Shown piece after piece: positions 11,774 to 12,823 of a DNA stretch of 12,823 nt. Source of the stretch: Eggerthellaceae bacterium (lineage in GTDB: Bacteria > Actinomycetota > Coriobacteriia > Coriobacteriales > Eggerthellaceae). The stretch is taken from the NCBI GenBank assembly GCA_900754495.1, contig CAAEDC010000122.1, forward strand, positions 1 through 12,823. Direction: 5' to 3'. The notes under the pieces are model-generated. The model was given only the letters and a program-made list of their open reading frames with translations. It was not told the DNA's origin and searched no databases. Positions within the stretch are counted from its first letter, which is position 1. Each line of letters opens with the position of its first letter. Both the position numbers and the translations under genes were made by a program.

Positions 11774-11804
11774 TTCACTTGGAGCACGCTCCAAGGTGTT
11801 CAAT
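11774..11804 (+). promoter_or_regulatory. MerR-type promoter with 19-bp spacer and dyad operator
   Basis: TTCACT (11774-11779) and TTCAAT (11799-11804) are separated by exactly 19 bp. The spacer is occupied by the perfect dyad CTTGGAGC-AC-GCTCCAAG (11778-11795). A lengthened spacer with a centred dyad is the hallmark of promoters activated by MerR-family regulators, which untwist the DNA. The predicted start is near 11811, giving a roughly 125-nt leader for the aldo/keto reductase. No MerR-family gene lies inside the window. Confidence 0.7.
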
Positions 11805-11934
11805 GAGGATAAGGCCTCGCGGCAATCGACGCGCATCTCCGAGCTCTCGTGCCGAGTCCCGCATCCTGACGGGCGCTTCCGGGCGCCGCTGCGAGAGCAC
11901 GCTGTTCATGAGGGGTATTCCAAGGAGGCAATCG

Positions 11935-12823
11935 ATGCAGTATCGCGATTTCCAAGATGAGAAGCTGTCGTTGTACGCCATGGGCTGCATGCGCCTGCCG
12001 GTGATCGACGGCGACGACAACGCCATCGACGAGCCCGCCGCCGCGGCGATGGTCGACTACGCGCTCGAGCACGGCGTCAACTACTTCGACACCGCGTGGG
12101 GCTACCACGGCGGCAACTCCGAGCTGGTGGTCGGCCGCGCGCTCGCGCGCCATCCGCGCGATTCGTTCAACCTGGCGGACAAGTTCCCCGGCTACGATCT
12201 GGCCAACTTCGGCAAGGTGGAGGAGATCTTCGAGAAGCAGCTCGAGAAGTGCCAGGTGGACCACTTCGACTTCTACCTGGCGCACAACGTGTGCGAGCTC
12301 AACATCGACGCGTATCTCGACGATGCCAAGCACGGCACGATCTCGTACCTGCTCGAGCAGAAAAAGGCGGGCCGCATCCGCCATCTGGGCTTTTCGGTCC
12401 ACGGCGGCATGGACGTGCTGAAGCGCTTCCTCGACGCCTACGGCGAGCATATGGAGTTCTGCCAGGTGCAGCTGAACTACCTCGACTGGGGGTTCCAGGA
12501 CGCGCGCGCAAAGGTCGAGTTGCTCGCCGAGCACGGCATTCCCGTGTGGGTCATGGAGCCCGTCCGCGGCGGGCAGCTGGTCAACGTCTCCGACGAGGCC
12601 AAGGCCGCGTTCGCGGCGGTCGATCCCGACATGCCGCCGGTTGAGTGGGCGCTGCGCTGGCTTTTCGGCATCCCGCAGGTGACGACGATCCTGTCCGGCG
12701 CCTCCTCGCTGGAGCAGATGGCCCAGAACATCGCCATCTTCGACAAGGAGCCGCTCTCCGATGAGCAGCGCGCCGTGGTGGCCGAGGTCGCCGAGGGCAT
12801 GACGCGCGGCGACGTGCTGCCCT
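11935..12823 (+). CDS. Aldo/keto reductase, 3' end beyond the window
   Basis: A NAD(P)H-dependent oxidoreductase with the TIM-barrel aldo/keto reductase fold. The catalytic tetrad is D52 (NYFDTAWGY), Y57, K83 (ADKFPG) and H117 (LAHNV), with canonical spacing. HLGFSVHGG near 152 and CQVQLNYLDW near 180 are family strands, and GIPVWVMEPVRGG near 202 precedes the cofactor-binding end. 296 codons are visible and the frame is still open at MTRGDVLP. Related anaerobe enzymes often continue into a cysteine-rich ferredoxin-like tail at this point, but that part is not visible. The substrate is unknown. AAGGAGG at 11922-11928, 6 nt upstream, fixes the ATG. An in-frame ATG 44 codons earlier overlaps the promoter -10 and is rejected. 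The MerR-type promoter suggests induction by a chemical stress such as electrophiles, quinones or thiol oxidants (inference). Confidence 0.93.
   Translation, partial: MQYRDFQDEKLSLYAMGCMRLPVIDGDDNAIDEPAAAAMVDYALEHGVNYFDTAWGYHGGNSELVVGRALARHPRDSFNLADKFPGYDLANFGKVEEIFEKQLEKCQVDHFDFYLAHNVCELNIDAYLDDAKHGTISYLLEQKKAGRIRHLGFSVHGGMDVLKRFLDAYGEHMEFCQVQLNYLDWGFQDARAKVELLAEHGIPVWVMEPVRGGQLVNVSDEAKAAFAAVDPDMPPVEWALRWLFGIPQVTTILSGASSLEQMAQNIAIFDKEPLSDEQRAVVAEVAEGMTRGDVLP

Larger units (their letters stand above)
11546..11934. other. Divergent regulatory region between the TPM-like gene and the aldo/keto reductase
   Basis: No gene is present. On the minus side lie a structured 5' UTR (11564-11637) and a candidate -10 for the TPM-like gene (11646-11651). 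On the plus side lie a MerR-type promoter (11774-11804) and a roughly 125-nt leader for the aldo/keto reductase. The middle (about 11652-11770) shows nothing I can assign. Confidence 0.7.

Noticed and set aside
11546..11836. 97-residue N-terminal extension of the TPM-like protein
   Set aside because: The extra codons read through two hairpins and the candidate promoter, and give no signal peptide or motif. The ribosome-binding site is at 11552-11560.
11803..11934. Aldo/keto reductase starting 44 codons earlier at 11803
   Set aside because: That ATG overlaps the -10 box of the MerR-type promoter and lacks a ribosome-binding site, while 11935 has a perfect AAGGAGG and begins family-like sequence.

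Overview
The window comes from a high-GC bacterial chromosome. It most resembles an actinobacterium of the class Coriobacteriia (Collinsella/Olsenella/Eggerthella-type gut lineages). This is a recognition-based inference from strong G/C third-position bias, an ispD-ispF pair followed by cysS, an EpsC-type serine acetyltransferase, and a glycine-rich TPM-type membrane protein beside a PspA homologue. No mobile element, CRISPR array or phage gene is visible. Most of the window is chromosomal housekeeping.

Layout. 1-356: a strong terminator (163-206) closes something upstream, then a TATAAT promoter. 357-1756: ispD and ispF, two MEP isoprenoid-pathway steps, overlapping by 4 bp. 1757-3498: a leader with a promoter/hairpin overlap, then cysS. 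3587-5056: a U32-family Fe-S protein (TrhP-like), probably read from a leaderless mRNA and carrying a repetitive insert. 5057-5656: 600 bp with no gene, holding three exact 13-bp repeats and a tract almost free of adenine. 5657-7171: a homocysteine methyltransferase with a short, degenerate pterin-like C-terminus. 7434-7736: a small acidic orphan protein with a strong terminator. 8028-8103: tRNA-Ala(GGC). 8281-9192: cysE. 9193-9591: no gene, but candidate structured RNA and an operator-like palindrome. 9592-11545 (minus strand): a glycine-rich TPM-like membrane protein followed by PspA/IM30, probably one transcript. 11546-11934: a divergent regulatory region with a structured 5' UTR on the minus side and a MerR-type promoter on the plus side. 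11935-end: an aldo/keto reductase cut off by the window edge.

How the genes fit together. CysE makes O-acetylserine for cysteine synthesis, CysS charges tRNA-Cys, and the homocysteine methyltransferase works in methionine metabolism, so 2.0-9.2 kb is a loose sulfur amino-acid neighbourhood of separately promoted genes. The minus-strand pair looks like an envelope-maintenance module: the membrane protein and PspA share a C-terminal DLxxKY motif, with two copies in the former inside a tandem FGD-x4-DLxxKY repeat. The aldo/keto reductase promoter has a 19-bp spacer filled by a dyad, which predicts control by a MerR-family activator encoded outside the window.

The least expected items are the shared motif linking the PspA and TPM-like proteins, the MerR-type promoter, the repeat insert in the U32 gene, the 13-bp repeat cluster that starts at the U32 stop codon, and the structured stretch after cysE. 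I see no convincing entirely new multi-gene system.
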